DNA of 64,000 nt from Dipylidium caninum (Eukaryota; Platyhelminthes; Cestoda; Cyclophyllidea; Dipylidiidae): NCBI GenBank assembly GCA_017562135.1, contig QEYB01000766.1, forward strand, positions 868,001 to 932,000, in the 5' to 3' direction. This document shows positions 49,352 through 60,600 of the stretch, one piece after another. The stretch's first letter is position 1. Each line of letters starts with the position of its first letter. The notes below the pieces were generated by a model. That model worked only from the letters and a program-made list of their open reading frames with translations, was not told where the DNA came from and searched no databases. A program made the position numbers and the translations under genes.

Positions 49352-50059
49352 GGGAAGGTGAAAGTGGGGGAAACTTCTGCGTTGGAGGTCTCTTACATCA
49401 ATGCCTGTTGCCTCCGTCTGTCTGGGTGTGTGTGTGGTAGGGTTGCAACAAAGATCTCAGGCCACTATCGTGTTGTCACGGTTGCTCTACTCTCGCACTC
49501 TGCTCACTATCTCATTTCCTCCATTCCCTTTCATACTGTTCTGGGCACAAAAAGGAAGTGGGTGTTGCGCCATCTTGGAGAAGGCAAGAAGGGTTTTCTT
49601 TCTCTTCATTATTTTCTGAGTATTCTATTCACTCAAATGATTCTTTACTGAGCAATTCTGCATTTAAGTGTTGGCAAAGCCTTAGTTGGTGGGTTGATCC
49701 GTGCCTTCATTATGCTCCGAAATTTTGCTCTACCGTCGGCGCCAACGCGTCCCTAGGTGATGTCCACTTTCAGACTATCACTTTAACCTATCATAGCCGC
49801 CCAAATCTGGTCTATTTGTCCATGGTCCTGTGCCTTTTCCAGCCAAAAATTGGCTATTACCGTTACTAACCGCAAAGCTTCAATTCCCACACGCATGATC
49901 ATTAAATCTTACCCATTTATTTAAACAAAATGTCGGTTTAATTGGTCCTTCCTTATAATCAACCAGTAAGTTAAAAAATAACCGGGCATTTTTGATTCAG
50001 TCTCCCGAACACGATAAACGATCTTCTGTTTGAACCATTTTATGCGTTTTCACATTTAC

Positions 50060-50695
50060 CCTGGCAGTCCTGAGCACCTCCACATGGCCAGCCTGGCGTC
50101 CTCTTGTGCATGTCTGCCTCCCCTTTGTCGTAGAGCACATATTGTAGCAAATGGTGTGCAACCTGTAAATAAATACACGAAGTTAAAGTACCTATCGACA
50201 TGCCATGTCGTTGGTTAGCACATGAGTGCGTCTCAGAAGCGACTCAAAGAGTATTTCATGTCGCAACGACTAGAATAAAACCTGCTCAAGACAGTAGACG
50301 TCACGTAGTCCACCAGTTTACTACTTTGCCTTCTGGATGTTGCCTTATCGTTTTCCACTGGTCACACCTTCGTCTCCCCAAAAACCCTCCTTACTTTTGC
50401 TTTTGTCCTTCGAGGGGATGCAATTGTAACTGTAAGTCGACACATGATGTGAGCTCATCAACGCCTCCATGAGATTGCAGTGGACGAGAATGTGACTCGG
50501 AAATGCCGTTCCTGTGGCCTCTCCCCGGTAGCCAAAAACAAAGGGGGTCGCCGGTTTGGGGACCAGAATGTAGACATTCACTGAGCCATTGAAAATCTCG
50601 ACGTATCTCCACACCTCAAAAGGTGGCATTTCCTGGGCCCAATTTTTATGGCTACTAGTTTTTTTATGCGTGTCTTTAATGTCCACCGCTAAATC
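50060..50695 (-). CDS. Candidate exons of an unidentified minus-strand gene
   Basis: I do not recognise the product. The segment 50162-50060 has a good acceptor (tatttacag) and donor (gtaaat) and encodes 34 residues beginning VAHHLLQYVLYDKGEAD and ending PGWPCGGAQDCQ. Upstream on the same strand, about 50695-50450 is an open frame with protein-like composition (MPPFEVWRYVEIFNGSVNVY; FPSHILVHCNLMEAL); it can join the first segment in phase 0 through a weak gtgtcg donor. A further open stretch at 50.7-50.9 kb may continue it. I could not build a full gene or find start and stop codons. This may be part of a real gene between prune and LYRM7, or a pseudogene fragment. Confidence 0.3.
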
Positions 50696-53600
50696 ATTCT
50701 AAAGTGCATAGACGCAGCATCGCCCAGGATATTCTTGGAGCCATTGTGCCGCATACGAAAAGACAAGCCCACTTGGCGAGGGGCCGAGGCTGTTGAGGCA
50801 CTGCTGGGACGAGTGTCGTAAAGAGGGCTTCGTGCCGACCTTCTTGATGAGCCACTCCACCACCCTCGTACCGCCTTCAATCACAGGAAGGACATTTGAG
50901 GTTTTTTCCGAACATTTTACGAGTAAACTCAACTCCTATTTGCTTCATTTTTATAAATCTGTCGACGTTTTGAACTTTCGAGCCCTTTGACGAACTATTT
51001 TACTATGTTCTCTATTCATCTGCGTAGGTTTTTGCTGTCTTTTCTTTCCTCAACGCTCTATTTGGTGGTTGCTATCCATTATGATTAGTTTCTGGGACTT
51101 TTATCCCTTATTCAACGCTTTTTCCCCAAAATACCACTTCGTTTCCGAGTTATTTCAACTCCAAGTGCCCATATTTTTATAGACTTCGCCCTCTTAGATC
51201 TTTTATCGGGCAAACCGAGAAGTGATGACTTTTTCCGATGTTCTCCTTCATATCCCGATCGTGTGCGGCTAAAATCCGGTAAACACGTAGGTTTTGTTGC
51301 TATGGCCAGGCTTGGTTGTAAATTTCCATATTTATTTAAGAGATTTCGTTCTCGTAATTAGAAGAGATGTCAAGGCCAACAATAGGAGAAGGGCATTTAC
51401 GCCACTGCCATCTGATGAGAAGTGGGTGTTATGCCATACTCCTGTCCGAAGAGAAGTGGTTTTCTCCCGGAAGAACTCCTAAATCCTACGCTTAAACCCT
51501 CACTAACAATGAAGAATGCCGCTGTTTGTGTGTGATGAGATTTTTAAAGATCATTGACTGTGAATTGCTTGAACCTGGTCTGACCGTTGCAGAAGGAGCG
51601 TTGGAAGCTAGAGTTGTTAAAAGACGACTTGTTTTGTTCAATTACAAAAAAGAAGCCCTCACCTCGATAACATGAAGCTTCGTGCTTAAAAAAAGTAACA
51701 TAGGAAGAAGTTGAGGAGCTTGGAATGGAGCGCTAACCTCGCGTCGTCGGGTTACCACCTTTCAGATCTTTTGAGATTTATAATTGCCTTGGGATCTCCC
51801 TTCCCCTTGTGCTCCGCCCGCCCTGCGCTTAGCCCCCGTCCCCATCCACGGGGTGGCCTCTGTGCCCTTTGGGGTCTTTCGCTCCCGCGCTCCCAGTCAC
51901 CTGTCACTTTTTGCCTGTCCTTTCGTGCCATTCTTTGCTCCTAACAGTCCCCCTTCTTCGTTAGCACTAATATGCGGTATTTTATTCTCTTTTTTTTATA
52001 GAATCTTCTCGTCATCACCTGACGTCCTCTCGCAACCTTCTATTGGCGTCTTTTTTCCTTCAGAAACTCCGCTTTATGTTACTTTAATAAGTGTTCACAA
52101 TAACATTATTTGCCAACGAGCTTGCATTTTTTTTCCCCTCTTGTCGCAGTTGATGCCCGTTTGTGGAGTGGCCAAACGAGTCAATGCGATGTCATTGCAC
52201 CGAGTCTGCGGCCATCATGCCACACCACTTTGGCTTGTGTGAATTGAGCGCATGAAGAATTCTTGTCTATGGCCCCTAGTCGAGCGCTAACTCGCCGCTG
52301 CGAGGGTGCTCTCTCCTCCCCTCCTCCGATGCTTTTGTGTGCTTGTGTCGAGACCCACTGCAGAAAAACCGGCATCATGAACTGTGGCGTTGGCCTCAGT
52401 TCCATTGCAACAAGTTTCCCTCCATCTCTCGCCGTCTGTGTGCTTAATCCGAGTTAACCTCACGCGACAACCCACCTCGATGCCGAGGCTACCGAGTAGA
52501 CAGTGAGAGTTGGCGCAGCACTTGTTTGCCCGACTTCCTCAGTCGTAATTTGAAGATGCCTTTGCTCGTGTTGCTCTCAGTTATAACTTAACTCCAACTC
52601 TCCGCGAAAAGGTGAAATGTCTGATTCGCTCCTATAGGAAACGCAACGCCCGAGGTGGGACCGAGTGCTTTGTTGCGTTCATCCTTCACTGCGTCTCGTT
52701 ATTGGGATGAGACTTGCTGTTTTGCCCGCTCGAGAACCTGGTCTTCGCAGTAGGATGTAAAGGATTAATAAAACTCGTCTCTGAAATGGTGTCTTAGCCC
52801 CGATTTTAGTGTTGAGTTGGCATATTCTAGTCCCATTCCGAACAGACTTACGCGGTGAGAGGCTGTAAACTGAGAAACATGACGCGACTTTTGCTGGACA
52901 CTTGGTGAGCTTTAATTTGTAGCCCCGTGACTGGTTACACTGCAGGGTTACGGCGTTTTCCAACCTCCCTTCAATGCTGAATGGGGCACTGGCGTTACGT
53001 TAGACCAGCCTCTCTCCTTGAGCCCCCTCCGACTCGGCGTCTGCTGTGGCCTTATTTCGTAAACCGGTGTGGGCATTTTTACACGTCCGGGAGGAAGTGA
53101 CAGCTTTCATTGCCGGACACAGCCGCAGAGAGGATGTGGACACCCACCCGACTTTTACGCTCCCAAGTCCGGCCAGCCCACAGTCCGATTTCATTAGGTT
53201 GCGGTTTAAGTCCTGCGTTGTCTGCTTCCCTCCTCACTTGCTCCCTTCTACGTGGCCTTTCTCTGGTTGCGACGTGCAACTTCGCGTGGCCTCGCTTGCC
53301 ATTTAACTTAGTCTTTTGCCTCCACGTCCCGGTTTGCCACAAATCGTCGGCTCTGTGGGCAGCCCTGGCGTGAGTTCTTCCCCTCGGAAGGGGGTTCTCA
53401 CTCGTCTCCCCTCCATCGCCATATGGCGGGGCAGCGTCCAGACGGTGTCCGCATGCCTCCCTGCAAACAATGCTCATGTCCACTGGAAAAGACCCGCCTT
53501 AAAGCGAAACAGGTTCGTGGCAAAACAGCGTTTTTGCCACCTTTATTAACGACTCCCCGCTACGTGGTACACAAACGTTCATCGCACTAACCGAGAAGCC

Positions 53601-53819
53601 AATTTAGCGTATAAATAGAAGAAAACTCGAAGGTCTGCTGCACTCAGGCCAGGCGCCATTCCCATCGTAATTGCAGCGATTCGGTCGCTATTGCGTACTT
53701 ACGCTGCCCTGGCACACTACAATGACATTTCAACGGGGCGTTTGACTACCGAAACTCGTAACGGAGACTCGCCCCACGAGCAGCGGCACCGGATTTCTGT
53801 GTGTGTTGCTCTCGTGGAA

Positions 53820-53850
53820 GGAGGCGGAGGCGGAGGCGGAGGCGGAGGCT
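53820..53850. repeat. (GGAGGC)n hexanucleotide repeat
   Basis: About five tandem copies of GGAGGC in unassigned DNA. It produces Gly-rich or Pro-rich translations in several frames, which should not be taken as protein. Confidence 0.9.
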
Positions 53851-54206
53851 GGGAAGGATTCTCCCTGGCCGGGCCAAGTGAGAACGTAGTGCCCTTTGCC
53901 GGCCTCGGGCAAATTCCACCTGCGTTGTAAACAAGTGTCTCATTGTTTTTGCCACCCAACGATGCCGTTTTGTCTGTCTTCGCTCTTACATCTCTGCTCA
54001 ACTTGTGTTTCTTTGAATAACAGCACCTAACCGCGCTAACGGGGTTGATGTGACAGTATCAGGATGCAGGCACCGCCGCATTCTCGTCTTAGCGCCTAAC
54101 TGATGTTTTTTTTTGTCAACTATTTCAGTCAATGACATCTTCATTTACCGCAAAACCACTTAAAGGCCGTCTTTACCTCTTACAGGCATATTAAGGACCG
54201 GCGTCA

Positions 54207-57200
54207 ATGACAACACGCAACAAGGTAGGACAAAACCCCTGTTAACTCCTCCTCTGTCCGTAATTTCTTTCCCCCTGAGGCGAGTCTCCCCTCGTTTTGT
54301 GTGGCCCTTCGCGGTAGCCACCGTGTTTTCTCTCTTGCAGACTCTGCAACTCTTTCGCAAGCTGCACAAAACTCGACTTGACGTCTTCAGGGGTGATGAG
54401 CACGGCCTTGAGTGTAAGTTTTCTTTCCCTCTAACGTTCATTTCTTTGTCTTCCTCCTCCTGTAGTGGAAGCAGGCGACAAACAAAATGACTTCATTGAA
54501 GTCTTCCACTCAATCGCTCCTTACAAAATGCTCGAATGTCACTTTTTTTTAACCCACTGACTGTCACATCAAGTCAGCAGATTGTTTCCCCCTTTTTAAA
54601 TAATAGATCCCCTTTGAAACCTTCCAACGTTTTTTTTCTCCTCAATTGTACTGGTAATGTGACTGAGTTCCCTTCTCAATTCGAAGTTCCGTCTTGGAGG
54701 AATTTGAGGCATTGGCGGAAGGCGACCCCATGGAAGTGCCCAGCGAATTGGGGATTCTCCAGCAGCCGCTGCTCCTTAATGTTTATGACATGCCAAGAGG
54801 GAGTCGAATCCCCTTCTCTCCCTCTTATCACAAGCTTAAGACTTTATGGAGGTCTGATGCACCGCCGGCAATAAAAGTTGGATCAACGGGAGCGAGTTAA
54901 TGGCTGCGAGAAGGAAAGAACTCCGCCCCCCCCTCCCCCGCATATCTCCCGATCGCGTCTCCTTTGCCCCCGAGAGGTGCATTTCCCTCGGCAACTGTCG
55001 CATTCTTCTAATGTCTGCCATCCGAATGGTCAGAGCTTTGCCATTGTAAGGGGTTTTTCTGCGTCTGTCAATCACCTCAAGTGGTCCAAGCGGTTACATT
55101 TTGACATTCTCGTGTCCTGCCCCTCCTCCATCCTCTTCTCCGAATGAGGCGCTCTTAGCATCTGTCTGTGGCTGTTCTTATCTTCGTAAACGTCTAAAAT
55201 TTCGCCGTGAGACATCGAGTGTTCTGGGCTCCACCCTCGGTCGGCGTCGAATGCTGTTAAGCCATCCTCGCTCAGTCTTCGCCAAGGCCCCTTCGCCGGC
55301 CTTTATCCTCCACCAATGCAGTATGAGACCTACAAGGAAATGTCCTCTTTTATTGTAGGTACTCGAAGAAAAATAAATGAGGAATTTCGGAAAAATGCGA
55401 GTGTGGCGGATCCGCAAAAATTGGATGAGGTGAGAGTGTTTTCATTCTTGTGGCTTTTTCTCGTTTCTCTCTCTTTCTCGGGCATTCTGCATAAGTTGTG
55501 GAATTTGAAAGACGCCACTTTTAGTTAATATGCACCCTCGCCACTGTTACGACGTCGCAATCGACAAAGCCGAGTTCGAGCGCGAGGGGACAACAGCCTT
55601 TCCTTGGCCTGCCGTTCGACTTGCGTCGCTCTTTAGCTCGACTCCAACTACTTTGGGCCCCGTGGGGGAACCGTGGCGCTCGCTGGCTCGGTGGCGACAT
55701 TAACATTGTCGAGGCTGTCGCGATTGACTGTCAAGTTCTCGCGGGTTACTGTACTCGAGTCATTTTTATCCTTCGCGTTCATCGTCAAGTTCTAATCCGA
55801 TGACGTGACAGACAATCACTCGAGATGACGTAACTGCGTGTTACCATCAGTTAAAATGGCACGACGCTTTGATGGTTTTGTTAACAATCGTTGAGGTCGA
55901 TGATCGTGTCGGCGTCTGCGTGACCTCGACTCATGTTAGGCTCCGGTCGCATGCTGTAGGAAAAGACCAATCCATGTTTGCTTTCCTCCTGCAGCTTTGG
56001 AAGTTCGGCGAGGACATCGATCTGCTCCTCCGGAAAACGGTTGTCCAGTGCCAATACGACGAGCAGACCCAGCGATACCGTGAGTGGCCCGAGTGACAGC
56101 CCCGTCCCGTCCCGTCCCGTCCCGTCCCTCCCCCCTGCCTTCCTGCCCGCCTTGCCAGCCCCTTTTACCGCTGCGCTTCAGTAGGCTCACGCGTTAGCCA
56201 AAGTCGCCCCGCTTCGCTGGCTCGTCCGAACCACGCTGCCCCGCATATTGAAGGGCGCTTTTCGCTTGTTGGAGTCTCCATTTTTCTTCTTCACTTAAAA
56301 TTTCCACTTTGCTCAACTACCGGGGCTGAGTTCAATGTCGACGTCGCTTAGTCTGGAGCTGACTGTCCGCGTGGCACACGTAGATGTGTTCAAAGACCGT
56401 TTTTACCTCGCCAAACATGAGCATCGCATGCGACGTTCGCATTGCCATGCCCAGCCACTTCACCTCGACTTCAGCGAACACGACACACACTCAAAGTATG
56501 CACACGAGTCTATTTGGCTGCGTCCCCCATCTCAGCTGGGGCCTCATCGGGCGTATTCAGGAGATTTTTGGTCGCCTTTGTGACTTTTGCTCTCGACGTC
56601 ACACAGAGCCTCCTGCTCGAACTCCTCGTCGGAGTTCTGCCTTCAAGATACTCGAGAAATGCCTCTCGGCAGCCTTGGGTAACCCTCTCCGCTGCAACTT
56701 TTGTGGCAAGCAGATTGTTTAAGTTGCCACAAGGGACAAAATTTTGTTGTTTATTGGTAGAGTAGTTGACAGTTAACGGAATCAGGGAGCATCTTAGCAA
56801 AACACTAAAGACTCGGCATCTTGTTGCTCGTGCCGCGCCCCTTAAGCCCCTCGTCGATTTGTGTCTTAAGCCCCCTTCTCAAGGTGTGATGGCAATTTCT
56901 TGGCGTTTAGATTCCTCAGTTTTTTAAACGTCTAACAACCGCTTAGTGCTATTCGCTCACTATTTTATCTTACAGTGATATGTTGTCATATATTTGAAAA
57001 TTATTGTTCGGGCACCTGGTACGAAGTCGACAATTTGTGCCCCTAACTGTAAGACCGTCCGCCCTAGATAGCCAGGACCCTCAGATGTTCGGTCAGGCAT
57101 GCGGCCACTTCTTTTGGCACCGTTTGTAAGTTCTTTTTTGTCCTTCTTTCAGGAGCGAATATCCGCGAGGAGTTGTTATATGCCGATGAACCCGAGGAGA

Positions 57201-57208
57201 ATAAGTGA
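54207..57208 (+). CDS. LYRM7: LYR-motif protein, LYRM7/MZM1-like complex III assembly factor
   Basis: A small mitochondrial matrix chaperone; LYRM7 holds the Rieske iron-sulfur protein for insertion into respiratory complex III. Five in-phase exons: 54207-54224, 54341-54413, 55359-55429, 55995-56079 and 57153-57208; 100 residues (human 104). The order matches human LYRM7: TLQLFRKLHKTRLDVFRGDE (LYR-type helix), RRKINEEFRKN, LWKFGEDIDLLLRKTVVQ and a C-terminal acidic tail (LLYADEPEENK). Three introns are 0.57-1.07 kb, filled with repeats and chance frames. An acceptor-like tacctcttacag ends 21 bases before the ATG, so a 5' UTR intron or spliced-leader site is possible. AATAAA lies 56 bases past the stop. 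The next gene on the same strand starts 443 bases downstream. Confidence 0.9.
56100..56128. repeat. (CCCGT)n pentanucleotide repeat
   Basis: Five to six tandem CCCGT units just inside the last LYRM7 intron. Confidence 0.9.
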
Positions 57209-57264
57209 ATACCCTCCATTTTGAGCAACCTCTCTCCCTTCTGCCGCCTTGTAAGCGTAAAATG

Positions 57265-57270
57265 AATAAA
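57265..57270 (+). terminator. Candidate polyadenylation signal of LYRM7
   Basis: AATAAA begins 57 bases after the LYRM7 stop codon. Confidence 0.65.
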
Positions 57271-57398
57271 AGAAAATGCAAATATTAGCATGAGTCTCCA
57301 AGTTTTAATGGTTCATTTTGAGTGTTGAACTGGAAAGTACACCTTTTGAGTTTTGCGCGAAAAACCGCAGAGGCTTCAAAAAGAGCGCGTGCGCATTC

Positions 57399-57432
57399 GC
57401 GCACACACGCACGCACGCGCGCACGCGCACGC
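57399..57432. repeat. CG-rich (CA/CG)n alternating repeat
   Basis: An alternating purine-pyrimidine tract of mixed CGCACACG units between LYRM7 and the aminopeptidase gene. Such tracts can adopt Z-DNA; that is a general property, not something shown here. Confidence 0.8.
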
Positions 57433-57651
57433 TTTGAATGGTCCGTTCGCGGCCAATGGGCGCAGGTCAGGGCAGCGGCGGTCTGCGGAGGGCATAAATA
57501 CGCAGGGTCGAGAGTCGGGCCGCGTTGCTAGCTTTCGCCTCCTGCGCTTTGTTGCAGTGTCCCCTTTTGCTCTGCCTTTTGACCTGCTGCCTTAGCACGA
57601 AGTAGCCGCCTCTGCTGCTGCCATACAAGTTTGGATGTAAGCGGCCCCGCA

Positions 57652-60600
57652 ATGCCGGGAGAAAGTAAATATTCGCAGGGGGTGACTGTAGCCAAGCCGA
57701 AGAGGAGTCTTATTATCATACTCTCCATCCTCCTTAGTGTTGCCACCATCCTAGCACTCATTTTCTTCGCTACGACTCTCTACTTCCTCTTGACCGATGG
57801 AAGCGCTCAAGGCATTAAAGATGGAGGTGAGTAGCTTTTGCTTTCGTTGTTCTCGCGAGAACCATCTGAGTTCCCCTGTTCCTACACGCATTGTGTCAGC
57901 CCTGATTCTCCTCTCCATTGCCCGCTCTGCGATACTTGTTCAGGTTTTGAGTCTCTGTTTAGGCAGCTTAAATGTGGCTATTTTGGGATGGGATGTTAAA
58001 CGCACACAACAGGTACAAGTTTTTGCGTAAATGCCTGCTAGCAGACACCAACGAATAATTGTCGCTTTTATGAGATGGCTTTATCGGCGCCTCCGTTATC
58101 CGGCAAATACCACAACAATGCGTTTCCGCAATGGCGGCATGATGCACACCAACGAGGGCATTTTTCCACGGCTTCCTGGAAGCGTTCACAACCACCTGCT
58201 TGTGAAATCGGTGGACCCGTCCTTTAGCCCTCTTACACAAATTTGTCTTTTCCTCTAAGGAGACTGGTTGAATGTCTTCGAGGGGAGGCGCCACGACCTC
58301 CGACTTGTGTGTGCGCGTCCAGTTTTTTGCGATGGTTCTCGCGCGAATGCACCCTTTAGGCAGGAGAAGCGACCACAGATTCGACGATTATGGGTAGTTA
58401 ACATCACGAAATTTGAGTCAATTTTCAACCCAGTCACATTTGAGCCGCGCCATCGAACTAAACCCTTACGTCAAGCGACTTTGCGAGTCTTTCGAGGTCC
58501 ACACCACCACCTTGAGAAGATGGAGTCGAGGGGGACGGGCTACTTGAGGGATGAGCGGGACGACGAGGTGCTAATTTGCGTCCCAGTGGTGAGGAGTTGG
58601 GTCCATGGACAAAAGTCACAGACCACCGATTGTCTGTCGTCTCAGCCAGACTCGCCCTCCTCACATTACTCTTCACATTCGCCTCGATTTGTGAACAGCG
58701 ACAGCAATGTTTGCCCTGTTTGCGTGCTAATACTCCGCCATTTAACTCGCCTTTCGTGCGGCAGGCGAAACACAAACTTTTCATCAACAACAAGTAACAT
58801 TCGCCCTCGCTTAGCTTGCTTCCCCCTCGGAGTATTTCAGTTGAAAGTTCTCTCTGGCACCTGGTCTGCCCTGCATTTTTTACAGAATCCCCAAATGTCC
58901 ACTCGCCAAGTCGGACGGCGGTGTTCGACTTCATTACACAATCGAGTTGTTTATATCTTTACTTTTTTTTCCCTTGCGAAAATGCAATTTTCTATGGGCT
59001 CATTGACGACCATGAGTGGATGTAGAAGACTTCAAATATCCAGTCTATTTTCACTCACGTTCTGTAAGCGCTGCTGCTGCCGCTGTTGCGAAGGGCAGCG
59101 AGCGTTGCCTCCCTCTCGTCGCCGTGTCTTCACTGTGGACGCCCTCGGGCATTTGCGGCCCCTTCGGGTGATCGCAAGCAGCCGAGACTGGTCGTGTGGA
59201 CCGCGCAACACGAGCGCTCGTTGGCACTGCCGCTTGCGACGCAGCCCCGAGGCGCCTGCCGCGTCGCCCCGTCGGATGGGCCGAGGCCGCGCCCTTCTCG
59301 CCCTCTCCCCTGGCGTTGTGTTTGACGGCCGCGCTATCTTTTCGGCCATCTCCTCCCCTCGGACGCTTCTTTCCTAGGCAGACGCGCTAATTAATATTTC
59401 AGAGTTGGCTTGTTTGTCCCACAGTGAGCAATTCTGGTGTAGCTTTACAGAACATCTCGTCATGTTTTGCTACCGACTACACAAACAACTCAAAATGAAA
59501 TTTCCATCCGCGATTTTCACCCCTTTCAAGTGAATCACAGACGACTCACCGGCCTCGGGTTAGGGCAGTCGGTTGTGGCCAAAGAGTGCCACCTCTGGGC
59601 GGCTGCGGAATTAGTGGAATTTCTTTCTTGGACATCGACGACGTGGACGTGATCGTCGACTCGTATTCCCTCGGAGGAGAAGTAGTTACGACGAAGGGCC
59701 TCCATGCGTTCGATGGTGCGCAAACGAAGTGAACCGGGACGCTTCCGAGTCGCCGGCCGCAAAGGCCGAGACAGTCCCTTCGAAGTTGAATGGAGTCCTG
59801 ATGGCGTATCCGCATTGTAACCGATTCGAGGGATTGCCAGCCACGCTTTCGTCTCGGTCAAATTGCATACTCACATGCATGATCGGTCGCCGTCCGGCGT
59901 GCGGGGGACCGCAGACTCAGGCGTGACGGATGAGCGCCCAAGTCCGCAACGCCCGATGGTCCGCGCTGAGTGCACTCGAGCACTAAACGTCCATTGGGGC
60001 TGGCATCCTCATTGCTTCGCCCAGCGCGCAGAGGAGACACGCGTAGTCCGCTCTCCACTGTCCGCTGTCCGCCTTGATCCCCGTCCAGACATCACGTGGG
60101 TGTGTGTGGGCGCGTATGTGACCGGCTATAGGCGAAGGTGACGCAGAAATGAGTGGAGAGAAACGAAGACACGCCGTTACCTGATGCCAGTTGTTAGTGC
60201 GACACCGGATTCGCCTTTGCGCCCCTCCCGTTTGGTCAGGGCACTAGGATGGCCTCAGACTATGCTGAATTTTTTGGACCCTGTAGCCTCACGTTCGGCA
60301 GCACAAAGGACCGCGGAGCGCGCCAACGCCGCGGCGTGGACTGCGCGGGCGAAGGACGTTCGACTGCCCGACACGGTGATTCCCGTCTTCTACGACCTGC
60401 GACTGCAGGCCAATATTTACGGGCCCGACGCCAGCCTCTTCAACTTCAACGGGTCCGTCCGCGTGCGCCTGGAGTGCCGCCAGGCCACTGACGTCTTCTA
60501 CGTTCACGCCTACAGCGACATGACCGTCAAGCTGGACGCCATTCGGGTTCGTTGCCTCGGTTTTGCTTACCCCTTCTGGTTCCACCTTATTTTTCTCCCC

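Larger units (their letters stand above)
47969..54206. other. Long stretch without an assigned gene
   Basis: Begins with the prune 3' UTR and ends with the LYRM7 5' region. Open frames occur (49049-49321 minus, 51784-52242 plus, 53079-53483 minus) but none shows a family motif. The best coding signals are minus-strand exon candidates at about 50.06-50.70 kb, listed separately. Simple repeats are frequent. Confidence 0.4.

Noticed and set aside
53820..53850. Poly-Gly and poly-Pro tracts in overlapping frames
   Set aside because: They arise from a GGAGGC repeat open in several frames; no gene support.
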